Below, in pieces: positions 1-7,357 of a stretch of 16,806 nucleotides of DNA. Positions within the stretch are counted from its first letter, which is position 1, and every line of letters begins with the position of its first letter. Source of the stretch: an uncultured Faecalicatena sp. (lineage in GTDB: Bacteria > Bacillota > Clostridia > Lachnospirales > Lachnospiraceae); contig CABTYO010000041.1 in assembly GCA_902489075.1 (NCBI GenBank), forward strand, positions 1 to 16,806, read 5' to 3'. The notes under the pieces are model-generated. The model had not been told where the DNA came from and ran no database searches. It worked only from the letters and a program-made list of their open reading frames with translations. Both the position numbers and the translations under genes were made by a program.

Positions 1-1305
1 ACAATGTCCCTGCCCATGATCATTTCCATGCTTGTGCAGGCTCTTTATAATGTCGTAGACAGTGTTTTTGTTGCACAGATCAATGAGGCAGCTCTGACTG
101 CCGTTTCCCTTGCATTCCCGGTGCAGAACCTGATGATCGCTATTTCAGCAGGGACTGGAGTCGGCATCAATGCGCTGCTCTCCAGGAATCTGGGAGAAAG
201 AAGATTTGAAGAGGCTAACGCAGTCGCAAGAAACGGAATTTTTCTCGGTATGCTCAGCTACATTATCATGGCTTTGATTGGCCTGTTCGGGTCTCACCTC
301 TTCTTCACGATCCAGACAGACGATCCACAGATCATCCGCTATGGTACTCAGTATATGCTGATCATCACAGTTGCATCCATTGGAATTTTTATGCAGATTA
401 CTTTTGAGCGTCTGATGCAGTCCACAGGAAAGACCATTTATAACATGATCACCCAGGGAACCGGAGCAATCATCAATATCGCACTGGATCCAATTCTGAT
501 CTTTGGACTTTTCGGTCTTCCAAGAATGGAGGTTGCCGGTGCAGCTCTTGCCACAATCATCGGTCAGCTGGTCGCTGTGTGCATGTCCTTATATTTTAAC
601 TGTAAAAAGAATACGGAACTGAATATTAATATGAAAGGCTTCCGCCCGGACAAGATCATTATCGCCAATATCTATAAAGTCGGCGTTCCTTCTATTATTA
701 TGCAGTCCATCGGTTCCGTCATGGTATTTGGGATGAATAAGATCCTGATGATCTTCTCTTCCACTGCCACAGCTGTATTTGGCGTATACTTCAAGCTCCA
801 GAGCTTTATCTTTATGCCGGTGTTCGGACTGAATAATGGAATGATTCCGATCGTTGCATATAATTATGGTGCAAAAGATAAGAAACGAATCATGAAAACA
901 ATCGATTTAAGTGTGATCATCGCGGTCGGCATCATGGTTATCGGGCTTGCCATCTTCCAGTTCTTCCCGGCACAGCTTCTGAGACTTTTTGATGCGTCAG
1001 AGCATATGCTGGAGATTGGTGTTCCGGCTCTTCGGATCATCAGCTTAAGTTTTATATTTGCGGGATACTGCATCATCGTAGGTTCTGTTTTCCAGGCACT
1101 TGGAAATGGAGTTTACAGCCTGATTGTGTCAGTTGCAAGACAGCTGTTCGTAATCCTGCCGGTTGCATATATATTCGCCGAACTGTTTGGGCTGCATATG
1201 GTCTGGTGGGCAATCCCGATTGCGGAGATCGTATCCGTGGTGCTGTCCACCCTGCTGTTTAGACGAATCAAACGTCAGAAGATCACGCCGCTTGAAAAGG
1301 AATAG
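1..1305 (+). CDS. MATE family multidrug/Na+ efflux transporter, 5' end cut off by the window
   Basis: This is an inner-membrane multi-antimicrobial extrusion (MATE) carrier, a family that exports cationic or other small compounds in exchange for Na+ or H+. The reading frame is open from base 1, and the first visible ATG (base 4) falls inside what is normally the first membrane helix (SLPMIISMLVQALYNVVDSV). MATE proteins usually have about 20 residues before this point, so the true start is probably just outside the window. The rest has the expected two-lobe layout of twelve hydrophobic segments. Lobe 1 includes the FGLFGLPRMEVAGAALAT stretch typical of the family; lobe 2 contains VGVPSIIMQS and the FGLNNGMIPIVAYNYGA stretch. 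The C-terminus is short and basic (RRIKRQK). A strong intrinsic terminator follows about 65 bp after the stop. The substrate cannot be told from sequence. Its neighbour is a convergent AraC-family regulator, with no obvious functional link. Confidence 0.93.
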   Translation, partial: TMSLPMIISMLVQALYNVVDSVFVAQINEAALTAVSLAFPVQNLMIAISAGTGVGINALLSRNLGERRFEEANAVARNGIFLGMLSYIIMALIGLFGSHLFFTIQTDDPQIIRYGTQYMLIITVASIGIFMQITFERLMQSTGKTIYNMITQGTGAIINIALDPILIFGLFGLPRMEVAGAALATIIGQLVAVCMSLYFNCKKNTELNINMKGFRPDKIIIANIYKVGVPSIIMQSIGSVMVFGMNKILMIFSSTATAVFGVYFKLQSFIFMPVFGLNNGMIPIVAYNYGAKDKKRIMKTIDLSVIIAVGIMVIGLAIFQFFPAQLLRLFDASEHMLEIGVPALRIISLSFIFAGYCIIVGSVFQALGNGVYSLIVSVARQLFVILPVAYIFAELFGLHMVWWAIPIAEIVSVVLSTLLFRRIKRQKITPLEKE

Positions 1306-1369
1306 AAAAGAAGATGTCAGCAGAACATTATTATAATCAATATACAAAGTAAAATATATCATTCGTTAC

Positions 1370-1413
1370 CAGGGACAGGACCGATTTTTATGGTTCTGTC
1401 CCTGCCTTTTTTA
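1370..1413 (+). terminator. Intrinsic terminator of the first MATE gene
   Basis: A 13-bp stem (1370-1382 pairing with 1392-1404, CAGGGACAGGACC with GGTTCTGTCCCTG, one G-T pair) with a 9-nt loop is followed by CCTTTTTTA. It sits about 65 bp after the MATE stop. The convergent regulator gene ends right after it, at 1415. On the minus strand no T-run follows the stem, so it probably acts on plus-strand transcripts only. Confidence 0.85.
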
Positions 1414-1414
1414 T

Positions 1415-2257
1415 TCAGAGATCCCTGTTCCACTGTCCTCTATACTGTGTTGGACTGACCTGCATCAGCTTTTTGAAGGCCTTCGAGAAATAAAGGTTAT
1501 TCTCAAATCCCACGGAGTAGGCAACCGTGGAGACAGACAGGGTCGTCTCCTTTAGAAGACGACAGGCCTTTTTAATACGAAAACTGCTTAAATACTCCTT
1601 GGGAGACTGCTGCTGGTAAGTCTGAAAGGATCGGTACAAATGGCTTCGGCTGATTCCCACATAAGCGGCTACATCTTCCACTGTAATGGGGTATGAATAA
1701 CTGGTGGAAATATAGTTTTTCGCCTTCTCTACATAGGTAAGCTGAATGTCTTTTGAAGTTTCTTTCTGCGAGGAATAGTGCATAAATGTGGACAAAAGGG
1801 TATACAGTGCCCCCGTCATAGCCACGGATGCCTCATGGCTGTTCCCCTTTACTTCATAAACCTGGCTGAGCTGGTTTCTCAGCATACGTTTGGGCGGACC
1901 TCCACTCTTGATAAAAGGCTTTTCTTTTGTAAAATCTGTAGAACGGATGATGGTCGCCGCATCTGTCCCCATGAAGCCGACCCAGGCATATTCCCACGGT
2001 TTCTCAGTGTCCGCATAATATTTCACCTCTGTATCCGGATAAAGGATAAAGGTATCCCCGGTCGACAGCTTGTGAGTCTCACCGTTCACGCTGTAATACC
2101 CTGTTCCGGAAATAATATGGTGAATACAGTAATGATTCCTGATACCCGGTCCCCACTGGTAGCCCGGTTCACACTTCTGATGACCTACATTATAAACAGA
2201 CAGGGAGGTCAGCAGACTTTCCCCTACTTTATAAGAATATTTATAAGTTCCTTCCAA
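1415..2257 (-). CDS. AraC-family transcriptional regulator (cupin sensor plus double HTH), TTG start, likely regulator of the divergent gal operon
   Basis: A 280-residue DNA-binding regulator. The N-terminal part (about residues 25-150) looks like an AraC-type cupin ligand-binding domain (HHIISGTGYYSVNGE, then LSTGDTFILYPD). The C-terminal 100 residues form the AraC double helix-turn-helix: the first at about 191-212 (ITVEDVAAYVGISRSHLYR), the second at about 241-263 (SVSTVAYSVGFENNLYFSKA), ending with the usual SPTQYR. Length and layout match MsmR/RafR-type sugar regulators. The start is TTG: an in-frame TAG lies six codons upstream with no ATG or GTG between, and an AAAGGA ribosome site sits 9 nt before the TTG. 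It diverges from galK across a 290-bp gap, so control of galK-galE-galT is a natural inference; the effector sugar is unknown. Family assignment is firm, target assignment is tentative. Confidence 0.9.
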   Translation of the reverse strand: MEGTYKYSYKVGESLLTSLSVYNVGHQKCEPGYQWGPGIRNHYCIHHIISGTGYYSVNGETHKLSTGDTFILYPDTEVKYYADTEKPWEYAWVGFMGTDAATIIRSTDFTKEKPFIKSGGPPKRMLRNQLSQVYEVKGNSHEASVAMTGALYTLLSTFMHYSSQKETSKDIQLTYVEKAKNYISTSYSYPITVEDVAAYVGISRSHLYRSFQTYQQQSPKEYLSSFRIKKACRLLKETTLSVSTVAYSVGFENNLYFSKAFKKLMQVSPTQYRGQWNRDL

Positions 2258-2547
2258 TTTTCTTAATCCTTTCTATACTTCATTCTCCAATTTTATAGAA
2301 GTTTCAGCTTCTTCAAGATTCTTCAGCTCTTTAGGATTTCCCACTCTTTAAGAGCTTCCAGCTTTTTTATAATATTCCACTCTTCTCTCTGTCTCCCATT
2401 ATAACTTGTCACCTTTATCCATGCAACATAATTACATATCTTTGCACGGATTTTTTATATACAACCTCTCTCCTTTCCGCTATAATAAAGACATAACGAA
2501 TAACGAATTTAAAACCACCAGAATAGAGACGAAAGTGAGGATTTCAT
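2258..2547. promoter_or_regulatory. Divergent regulatory region between the AraC regulator and galK
   Basis: This 290-bp non-coding gap holds no credible gene. The regulator side (2258-2400) is pyrimidine-rich on the plus strand with repeated TTCAGCT/TTCCAGCTT and CCACTCTT words. It includes a 7-bp inverted repeat, AGCTCTT...AAGAGCT, near 2326-2357. The galK side has a candidate promoter: TATACA (2458-2463), a 17-bp spacer, then TATAAT (2481-2486). Just upstream lies an inverted repeat TGCAA (2422-2426) / TTGCA (2442-2446), a plausible operator for the regulator. A tandem repeat AACGAAT-AACGAAT (2495-2508) lies near the expected transcript start. Roles of the repeats are inference. Confidence 0.5.
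2458..2486 (+). promoter_or_regulatory. Candidate sigma-A promoter of galK-galE-galT
   Basis: TATACA (4 of 6 match to TTGACA) at 2458-2463, exact 17-bp spacing, and a perfect TATAAT at 2481-2486. The predicted transcript start near 2493 gives a leader of about 55 nt before the galK ATG. A GTGAGG ribosome site precedes that ATG. Confidence 0.6.
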
Positions 2548-3717
2548 ATGAAAGAGAAATTATCTGCAAAATTTACAGAACTGTTTGGAAGCGCTGATGG
2601 TGCAGGATTCTACTTTTCACCGGGGCGTGTGAACCTGATCGGTGAGCACACAGATTACAATGGAGGACACGTATTTCCCTGTGCACTGACGCTCGGCACC
2701 TACGGCATGGCAAGGAAACGCTCTGACCGTAAGATGCACTTTTATTCCATGAACTTAAACAGCTTCGGTGTGGTAGAAGCTTCTCTGGATGACCTGACCA
2801 ATAAAGATGCTTATGGCTGGGCAAACTATCCTTTAGGAGTGGTATGGGCTTTCGCCGAGAAGGGTGTAAAGTTAGACAATGGCTTTGACATGGTGATCTG
2901 GGGGAATATCCCGAATGGCTCCGGGCTCTCCTCTTCCGCTTCCCTGGAAGTACTGACAGGCGTGATCCTGACAGATTTATTTGGAATCGATCAGTTCAGC
3001 ATGACTGACCTGGCATTGATCGGACAGTATTCCGAGAACAACTTCAACGGATGCAACTGCGGAATCATGGACCAGTTTGCCGTAGCAATGGGTAAAAAGG
3101 ATCACGCGATCTTCCTTGACACAGCTACTTTGAACTATGAATATGCCCCGGTCGTATTGGAGGATGCGAAGATCATCATCACCAACAGTAAGGTAAAGCA
3201 CAGTCTTGTCGACTCTAAGTATAACGAACGCCGCCAGGAGTGCTCGGATGCACTGGCTGCCCTTCAGACAGAACTGGATATCAACTCCCTTGGCGATCTG
3301 GATATGGATACCTTTGATAAGTTCAAAGAAGTGATCAGGAATCCGGTACAGGTAAGACGTGCAAAACATGCCGTTGCCGAGAACCAGCGCACCATTGACG
3401 CAGTAAAGGCTTTAAAGGAAGGCAATATCGGACGTTTCGGCGAGCTGATGAACCAGTCCCATATCTCTCTGAGAGATGATTATGAAGTTTCCTGTGATGA
3501 GATCGACGTGCTTGTCGACCTGGCCTGGAAGGTGCCTGGCGTGATCGGCTCCAGAATCACAGGAGGCGGTTTCGGCGGATGTACCGTCAGCATCGTTAAA
3601 AATGACGCTGTAGATACATTTATCGAATCTGTTGGAAAAGCATACAAAGAGAAAGTCGGCCATGATGCCGAATTCTATACGGTAGAGATCGGCGGCGGAG
3701 CCGGAAAGCTGAATTAG
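2548..3717 (+). CDS. galK: Galactokinase
   Basis: Phosphorylates alpha-D-galactose with ATP to galactose-1-phosphate, the entry step of the Leloir pathway, in the cytoplasm. The 389-residue protein has all three GHMP-kinase motifs: the galactokinase signature GRVNLIGEHTDYNGG at residues 26-40, the ATP-binding loop GSGLSSSAS at 124-132, and the C-terminal GSRITGGGFGGC at 334-345. The expected catalytic pair is visible as R27 and D175 (MDQF). Length is normal for the family. The ATG at 2548 follows GTGAGG at good spacing. It is the first gene of a galK-galE-galT operon, 90 bp ahead of galE. The full signature for galactose rather than another sugar makes the call secure. Confidence 0.97.
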   Translation: MKEKLSAKFTELFGSADGAGFYFSPGRVNLIGEHTDYNGGHVFPCALTLGTYGMARKRSDRKMHFYSMNLNSFGVVEASLDDLTNKDAYGWANYPLGVVWAFAEKGVKLDNGFDMVIWGNIPNGSGLSSSASLEVLTGVILTDLFGIDQFSMTDLALIGQYSENNFNGCNCGIMDQFAVAMGKKDHAIFLDTATLNYEYAPVVLEDAKIIITNSKVKHSLVDSKYNERRQECSDALAALQTELDINSLGDLDMDTFDKFKEVIRNPVQVRRAKHAVAENQRTIDAVKALKEGNIGRFGELMNQSHISLRDDYEVSCDEIDVLVDLAWKVPGVIGSRITGGGFGGCTVSIVKNDAVDTFIESVGKAYKEKVGHDAEFYTVEIGGGAGKLN

Positions 3718-3807
3718 CCACATAAAACAATTCATAAAAACCGATTTGCACCAGATTGATCACACATAAAAGCAACCAGTTACAGATTCAAAAAGGAGGC
3801 ATTTGAA

Positions 3808-4806
3808 ATGGCAATTTTAGTATTAGGAGGAGCCGGGTACATTGGTTCCCACACAGTTTATGAACTCATTGACAAAGGAGCGGATGTCGTTGTTGTCGAT
3901 AACCTGGAGACAGGACATATTGAGGCAGTGCATCCGAAGGCACGTTTCTATAAAGGGGATATCCGCAACCGCGGATTCATCGATTCCGTATTCGAAAATG
4001 AAGAGATCCATGCGGTGATTCATTTTGCGGCCAACTCACTTGTCGGCGAGAGTATGGTAGATCCTCTGAAGTATTATGACAACAATGTCTGCGGTACAAA
4101 GGTCCTTCTGGAATCTATGATTGCACATGATGTGAAGAAGATCGTCTTCTCTTCCACCGCTGCAACCTACGGTGAGCCGGAGAATATCCCGATCCTGGAG
4201 GATGACAGGACCTGTCCGACCAACGCATATGGCGAGACCAAGCTTTCCATGGAAAAGATGATGAAGTGGACGGATGTTGCACACGGTCTGAAATACGTGG
4301 CACTGCGCTACTTCAACGCCTGCGGCGCACACGAAAGCGGCTGCATCGGCGAGGCACACAGCCCGGAGACACACCTGATTCCTCTGATTTTACAGGTACC
4401 GCTCGGACAGCGTGAATTCATCAGCATTTTCGGTGATGACTATGATACAAAGGATGGCACATGCATCCGCGACTATATCCATGTGACAGACCTGGCACAG
4501 GCACATATTCTGGCGGTCAAATACCTGCTGGACGGCGGTGAAAGCAACATCTTTAACCTGGGCAACGGTGTCGGCTTCACCGTAAAGGAAGTCATCGAGA
4601 CTGCCAAAAAGGCAACCGGACTTGAGATTGACGCAAGAGTTGCACCAAGACGTGCCGGAGATCCTGCAAGACTGATCGCTTCCAGCGATAAGGCAAGGGA
4701 AGTTCTTGGCTGGAATCCGCAGCATGCAGACCTTGAGGAAATTATTACTTCCGCATGGAAATGGCACAGCACCCATCCTCACGGATTTAAAAAAGAGGAG
4801 GCTTAA
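3808..4806 (+). CDS. galE: UDP-glucose 4-epimerase
   Basis: Interconverts UDP-galactose and UDP-glucose using tightly bound NAD+, regenerating UDP-glucose for GalT and also supplying UDP-galactose for surface polysaccharides. The 332-residue protein is a short-chain dehydrogenase-fold enzyme. It has the nucleotide-binding loop GGAGYIGSH at residues 7-15, the catalytic serine region SST at 115-117, and the Tyr-Lys pair YGETK at 141-145. Later GalE markers include RYFNACGAH, and DGTCIRDYIHVTDLA. A strong AAAGGAGG site precedes the ATG. It lies 90 bp after galK, and its stop is 2 bp before the galT start, so galE and galT are surely cotranscribed and probably translationally coupled. All expected catalytic residues are present. 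Confidence 0.97.
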   Translation: MAILVLGGAGYIGSHTVYELIDKGADVVVVDNLETGHIEAVHPKARFYKGDIRNRGFIDSVFENEEIHAVIHFAANSLVGESMVDPLKYYDNNVCGTKVLLESMIAHDVKKIVFSSTAATYGEPENIPILEDDRTCPTNAYGETKLSMEKMMKWTDVAHGLKYVALRYFNACGAHESGCIGEAHSPETHLIPLILQVPLGQREFISIFGDDYDTKDGTCIRDYIHVTDLAQAHILAVKYLLDGGESNIFNLGNGVGFTVKEVIETAKKATGLEIDARVAPRRAGDPARLIASSDKAREVLGWNPQHADLEEIITSAWKWHSTHPHGFKKEEA

Positions 4807-4808
4807 TC

Positions 4809-6299
4809 ATGTTAAATGAAGCAATCAAAAAACTGGTTCAATATGGGATCAATACCGGCCTGACACCGGAATGTGAACGAATCTATACAACCAATCTCCT
4901 GCTGGATCTTTTCCACGAAGATGAATACAAAGACGTGGACTGCGATCTGTCACAACTGAACCTGGAAGAGATCTTAAAGGAGCTTCTGGATGAAGCCTGT
5001 GCACGTGGAATCATTGAAGACAGCATTGTATACCGGGACCTGTTCGATACCAGGATCATGAACTGCCTGATGCCGCGCCCATCCCAGGTACAGGCTGAAT
5101 TCTGGAAACGCTATGAAGCCTCCCCTAAGGATGCCACAGATTATTACTATAAGTTAAGCCAGGACAGCGATTATATCCGCAGATACCGCGTCTGCAAGGA
5201 CATGAAGTGGACCGTGGACACAGATTATGGCACACTGGACATCACAATCAACCTCTCCAAGCCGGAAAAGGACCCGAAAGCGATTGCCGCTGCAAGGAAT
5301 GCAAAAGCATCCTCCTATCCGAAGTGCCTGCTCTGTGTAGAAAATGAAGGCTATGCCGGACGCACGAACCATCCTGCAAGAGAGAACCACAGGATCATTC
5401 CAATCACCGTCAATGACAGCGCATGGGGATTCCAGTATTCTCCTTATGTTTACTATAATGAGCACTGCATCGTTCTGAACGGCGAGCACGTGCCGATGAA
5501 GATTGAGAAAAATACATTCCGCAAGCTATTTGACTTTGTAAAACTGTTCCCACATTATTTCCTTGGGTCCAATGCGGACCTGCCGATCGTGGGTGGTTCC
5601 ATTTTAAGCCATGATCATTTCCAGGGTGGGAATTATACCTTTGCTATGGCGAAAGCTCCGGTCACAGAGACATTTACGGTAAGTGGCTATGAAGATGTGA
5701 CCGCCGGAATCGTAAAGTGGCCGCTTTCTGTCATCAGACTTCAGGGAAAAGATGAAAACAGGGTCATTGAGCTTGCTGACCATATTTTGAAAGCCTGGAG
5801 AGGTTATACCGACGAAGAAGCATTTATCTACGCAGAAACGGACGGACAGCCCCATAATACCATCACTCCGATCGCCAGAATGCACGGGGACCTGTATGAA
5901 CTTGACCTGACTCTGCGCAATAATATTACGACAGAGGAGCATCCACTTGGTGTATATCATCCACATGCCGGGCTGCATCACATTAAAAAGGAGAATATCG
6001 GACTGATCGAGGTAATGGGTCTTGCAGTACTGCCTGCACGTCTGAAAGACGAGATGGAACTGCTTAAAACTTACATACTGGAGAAAAAGGATATCAGAAG
6101 TAATGACGCTCTGGAAAAGCATGCTGACTGGGTAGAGGAATTCCTGCCGAAACATCCTGAATTGAATGAGGAAAATGTAGAGGATATTCTGAAACTTGAG
6201 ATTGGGAAGGTATTCTGCCAGGTACTGGAGGATGCTGGAGTCTATAAATGTAATGAAGAAGGACTGAAAGGGTTCAGACAATTCATTTCTGTACTATAA
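4809..6299 (+). CDS. galT: UDP-glucose--hexose-1-phosphate uridylyltransferase, long Firmicutes-type (class 2) GalT
   Basis: Transfers UMP between UDP-glucose and galactose-1-phosphate, giving UDP-galactose and glucose-1-phosphate; with GalK and GalE it completes the Leloir pathway. The 496-residue protein belongs to the long Gram-positive GalT class, not the roughly 350-residue E. coli class. The nucleotidyl-accepting active-site motif appears as SHDHFQGG at residues 267-274, with H270 the likely uridylylated histidine by analogy to HPHxQ in the short class. A CLLC pair at 173-176 and the NEHCIVLNGEHVPM stretch near 217-230 also fit the family. The ATG is 2 bp after the galE stop, and the GGAGG ribosome site lies inside the end of galE. 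A large palindromic element begins 7 bp after the stop, where a terminator would be expected. Confidence 0.96.
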   Translation: MLNEAIKKLVQYGINTGLTPECERIYTTNLLLDLFHEDEYKDVDCDLSQLNLEEILKELLDEACARGIIEDSIVYRDLFDTRIMNCLMPRPSQVQAEFWKRYEASPKDATDYYYKLSQDSDYIRRYRVCKDMKWTVDTDYGTLDITINLSKPEKDPKAIAAARNAKASSYPKCLLCVENEGYAGRTNHPARENHRIIPITVNDSAWGFQYSPYVYYNEHCIVLNGEHVPMKIEKNTFRKLFDFVKLFPHYFLGSNADLPIVGGSILSHDHFQGGNYTFAMAKAPVTETFTVSGYEDVTAGIVKWPLSVIRLQGKDENRVIELADHILKAWRGYTDEEAFIYAETDGQPHNTITPIARMHGDLYELDLTLRNNITTEEHPLGVYHPHAGLHHIKKENIGLIEVMGLAVLPARLKDEMELLKTYILEKKDIRSNDALEKHADWVEEFLPKHPELNEENVEDILKLEIGKVFCQVLEDAGVYKCNEEGLKGFRQFISVL

Positions 6300-6306
6300 G
6301 GTGTCC

Positions 6307-6597
6307 GCCTGCCGAAGAGAGAATACAAGCCCTGTAAGCGAGCCTGTGCCATTTCCATAGGCTTACCGCTCGTTAAACAGTACTAAACAACAAACAGCCG
6401 GATTTTGCCGCACATGACGATTCGCCGTGTTTGCCTGATGCAAACGCGGCTCAGTAGTCATTGAAATTTGATTTTGGAAAATCAAATTTCATCGGCAAAA
6501 TCCGGCTGTTTCTTGTTAAGTACTGCTAAAACTCGCTTAGATGCCTTTGGAAATGGCACAGACTCACTGCAGGGCTTGTATTCTCTCTTTGGCAGGC
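6307..6597. repeat. Large composite palindrome (~291 bp), MITE-like or structured-RNA element
   Basis: Two long arms (6307-6410 and 6493-6597) are inverted copies of each other. Three blocks pair in register: 6307-6334 with 6570-6597 (28 bp, one mismatch), 6344-6362 with 6543-6561 (19 bp, one mismatch) and 6378-6410 with 6493-6525 (33 bp, two mismatches). Poorly matched spacers of similar length separate them. The arms enclose two further hairpins. One is ATGAC/GTCAT (6414-6418 / 6457-6461) around GCCGTGTTTGC / GCAAACGCGGC (6424-6434 / 6440-6450). The other is a perfect 14-bp palindrome, 6462-6475 / 6478-6491, with a GG centre. The single-strand fold would be a long stem ending in a three-way junction. 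No T-run follows either end, no credible ORF is inside, and no clear target-site duplication is visible. It lies between convergent galT and the flavin reductase gene. Whether it is a mobile repeat, a long-hairpin RNA or a convergent-gene barrier is unknown. Confidence 0.85.
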
Positions 6598-6660
6598 TGG
6601 GCTTCATCCTGACTGTTGGGGCGGCTTAGTATAGTAAAGTGAACCAGGAAGGATAAAGCG

Positions 6661-7251
6661 TTAGCGGCGGCTTTTTTTCTTCCCCTTTTTCTTTCTAACG
6701 CTGTATCCAAATGTCCCGATCTTCTTCCCCAATCCAAGGTATTCTCCATGGGAATAAGCCAGCAATCCTGTCTTATTCAGTTCGAACTTGTTCTGCTCAT
6801 TCATGTATGCATCATCGACCCGCACCGCGCTCACTTCTGCGAGGAACATGTGATGGCTGCCAAGTTCTTTAACTTCCACCACTTTGCATTCGATACTGAC
6901 AGGGCATTCTTCTATGATTGGTGCATATTTTAACGTCTCTGCTTTTCCCGGGGTCAGCTTCGCCTCTTTCCATTTGTCCACATCTCTTCCGGAACGGACA
7001 CCGCAGTAATCGGTGGCTTTTGCAAGCTTTTCAGTGGTCAGGTTGATGACAAATTCTCCTGACTCGCGGATCATATTGTAAGAATACCGCTCCGGGCGGA
7101 CGGATATATAAACCATCGCCGGGTTGGTACATATGGTTCCGGTCCATGCTACGGTCAGGATGTTAGTTCTGCCTGATTTATCTCCTGCACTTACCATGAC
7201 GGCCGGAAGGGGATACAGCATATTACCTGGTTTCCATGTTTGTCTGCTCAT
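6661..7251 (-). CDS. Flavin reductase-like, FMN-binding split-barrel protein with a basic C-terminal tail
   Basis: Member of the flavin reductase-like/split-barrel family, which binds FMN and reduces free flavin or other acceptors with NAD(P)H; the physiological partner is not known. The body (about residues 5-170) has the family pattern: PLPAVMVSA, then TNILTVAWTG and MVYISVRPERYSY, then GEFVINLTT, and later HHMFLAEV before the final barrel strand. The chosen start is the ATG at 7251, giving 196 residues. AGAGAG lies five nt before it, while the in-frame ATG at 7272, seven codons earlier, has no ribosome site. The last dozen residues are almost all Lys and Arg (RKKKGKKKSRR), encoded by an A-rich run; this tail lies outside the normal fold. 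It lies 106 bp downstream of the pyrophosphatase gene on the same strand and converges with galT. Confidence 0.9.
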   Translation of the reverse strand: MSRQTWKPGNMLYPLPAVMVSAGDKSGRTNILTVAWTGTICTNPAMVYISVRPERYSYNMIRESGEFVINLTTEKLAKATDYCGVRSGRDVDKWKEAKLTPGKAETLKYAPIIEECPVSIECKVVEVKELGSHHMFLAEVSAVRVDDAYMNEQNKFELNKTGLLAYSHGEYLGLGKKIGTFGYSVRKKKGKKKSRR

Positions 7252-7285
7252 ATATTCTCTCTTTTCTATCATAATTTACAGCGTT

Positions 7286-7332
7286 CAGACAGCCTTTCAG
7301 ACACACTCTGAAATCAATAAGCCTGCTGTCTG
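7286..7332. repeat. Nested hairpin between the pyrophosphatase and flavin reductase genes
   Basis: An outer perfect 8-bp stem (CAGACAGC 7286-7293 / GCTGTCTG 7325-7332) encloses a perfect 7-bp hairpin (TTTCAGA 7295-7301 / TCTGAAA 7307-7313) with a 5-nt loop. No T-run follows on the minus strand, so it is not a classic terminator. It could be an mRNA-processing or attenuating structure in the flavin reductase leader. Confidence 0.45.
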
Positions 7333-7357
7333 TAATCACTCCTGTACGCAGCTCTTC

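Noticed and set aside
1778..2266. A 162-codon plus-strand frame
   Set aside because: Antisense of the AraC regulator; composition is shadow-like and no ribosome site or domain is visible.
2495..2508. Tandem AACGAAT repeat as an AraC operator
   Set aside because: It lies at or after the predicted transcript start, where an activator would not normally bind, and is short enough to be chance; noted only in the regulatory region entry.
5604..6281. A 225-codon open frame on the minus strand
   Set aside because: It lies wholly inside galT in antisense; the protein has no family pattern, while galT in the other strand has its active-site motif and full family length.
6307..6597. Reading the large palindrome as a plain intrinsic terminator
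   Set aside because: No T-run follows either end, and the arm length and inner hairpins far exceed terminator structure.
6307..6597. Reading the large palindrome as a CRISPR array or retron RNA
   Set aside because: No direct repeats with regular spacers, and no reverse transcriptase or cas gene anywhere in the window.
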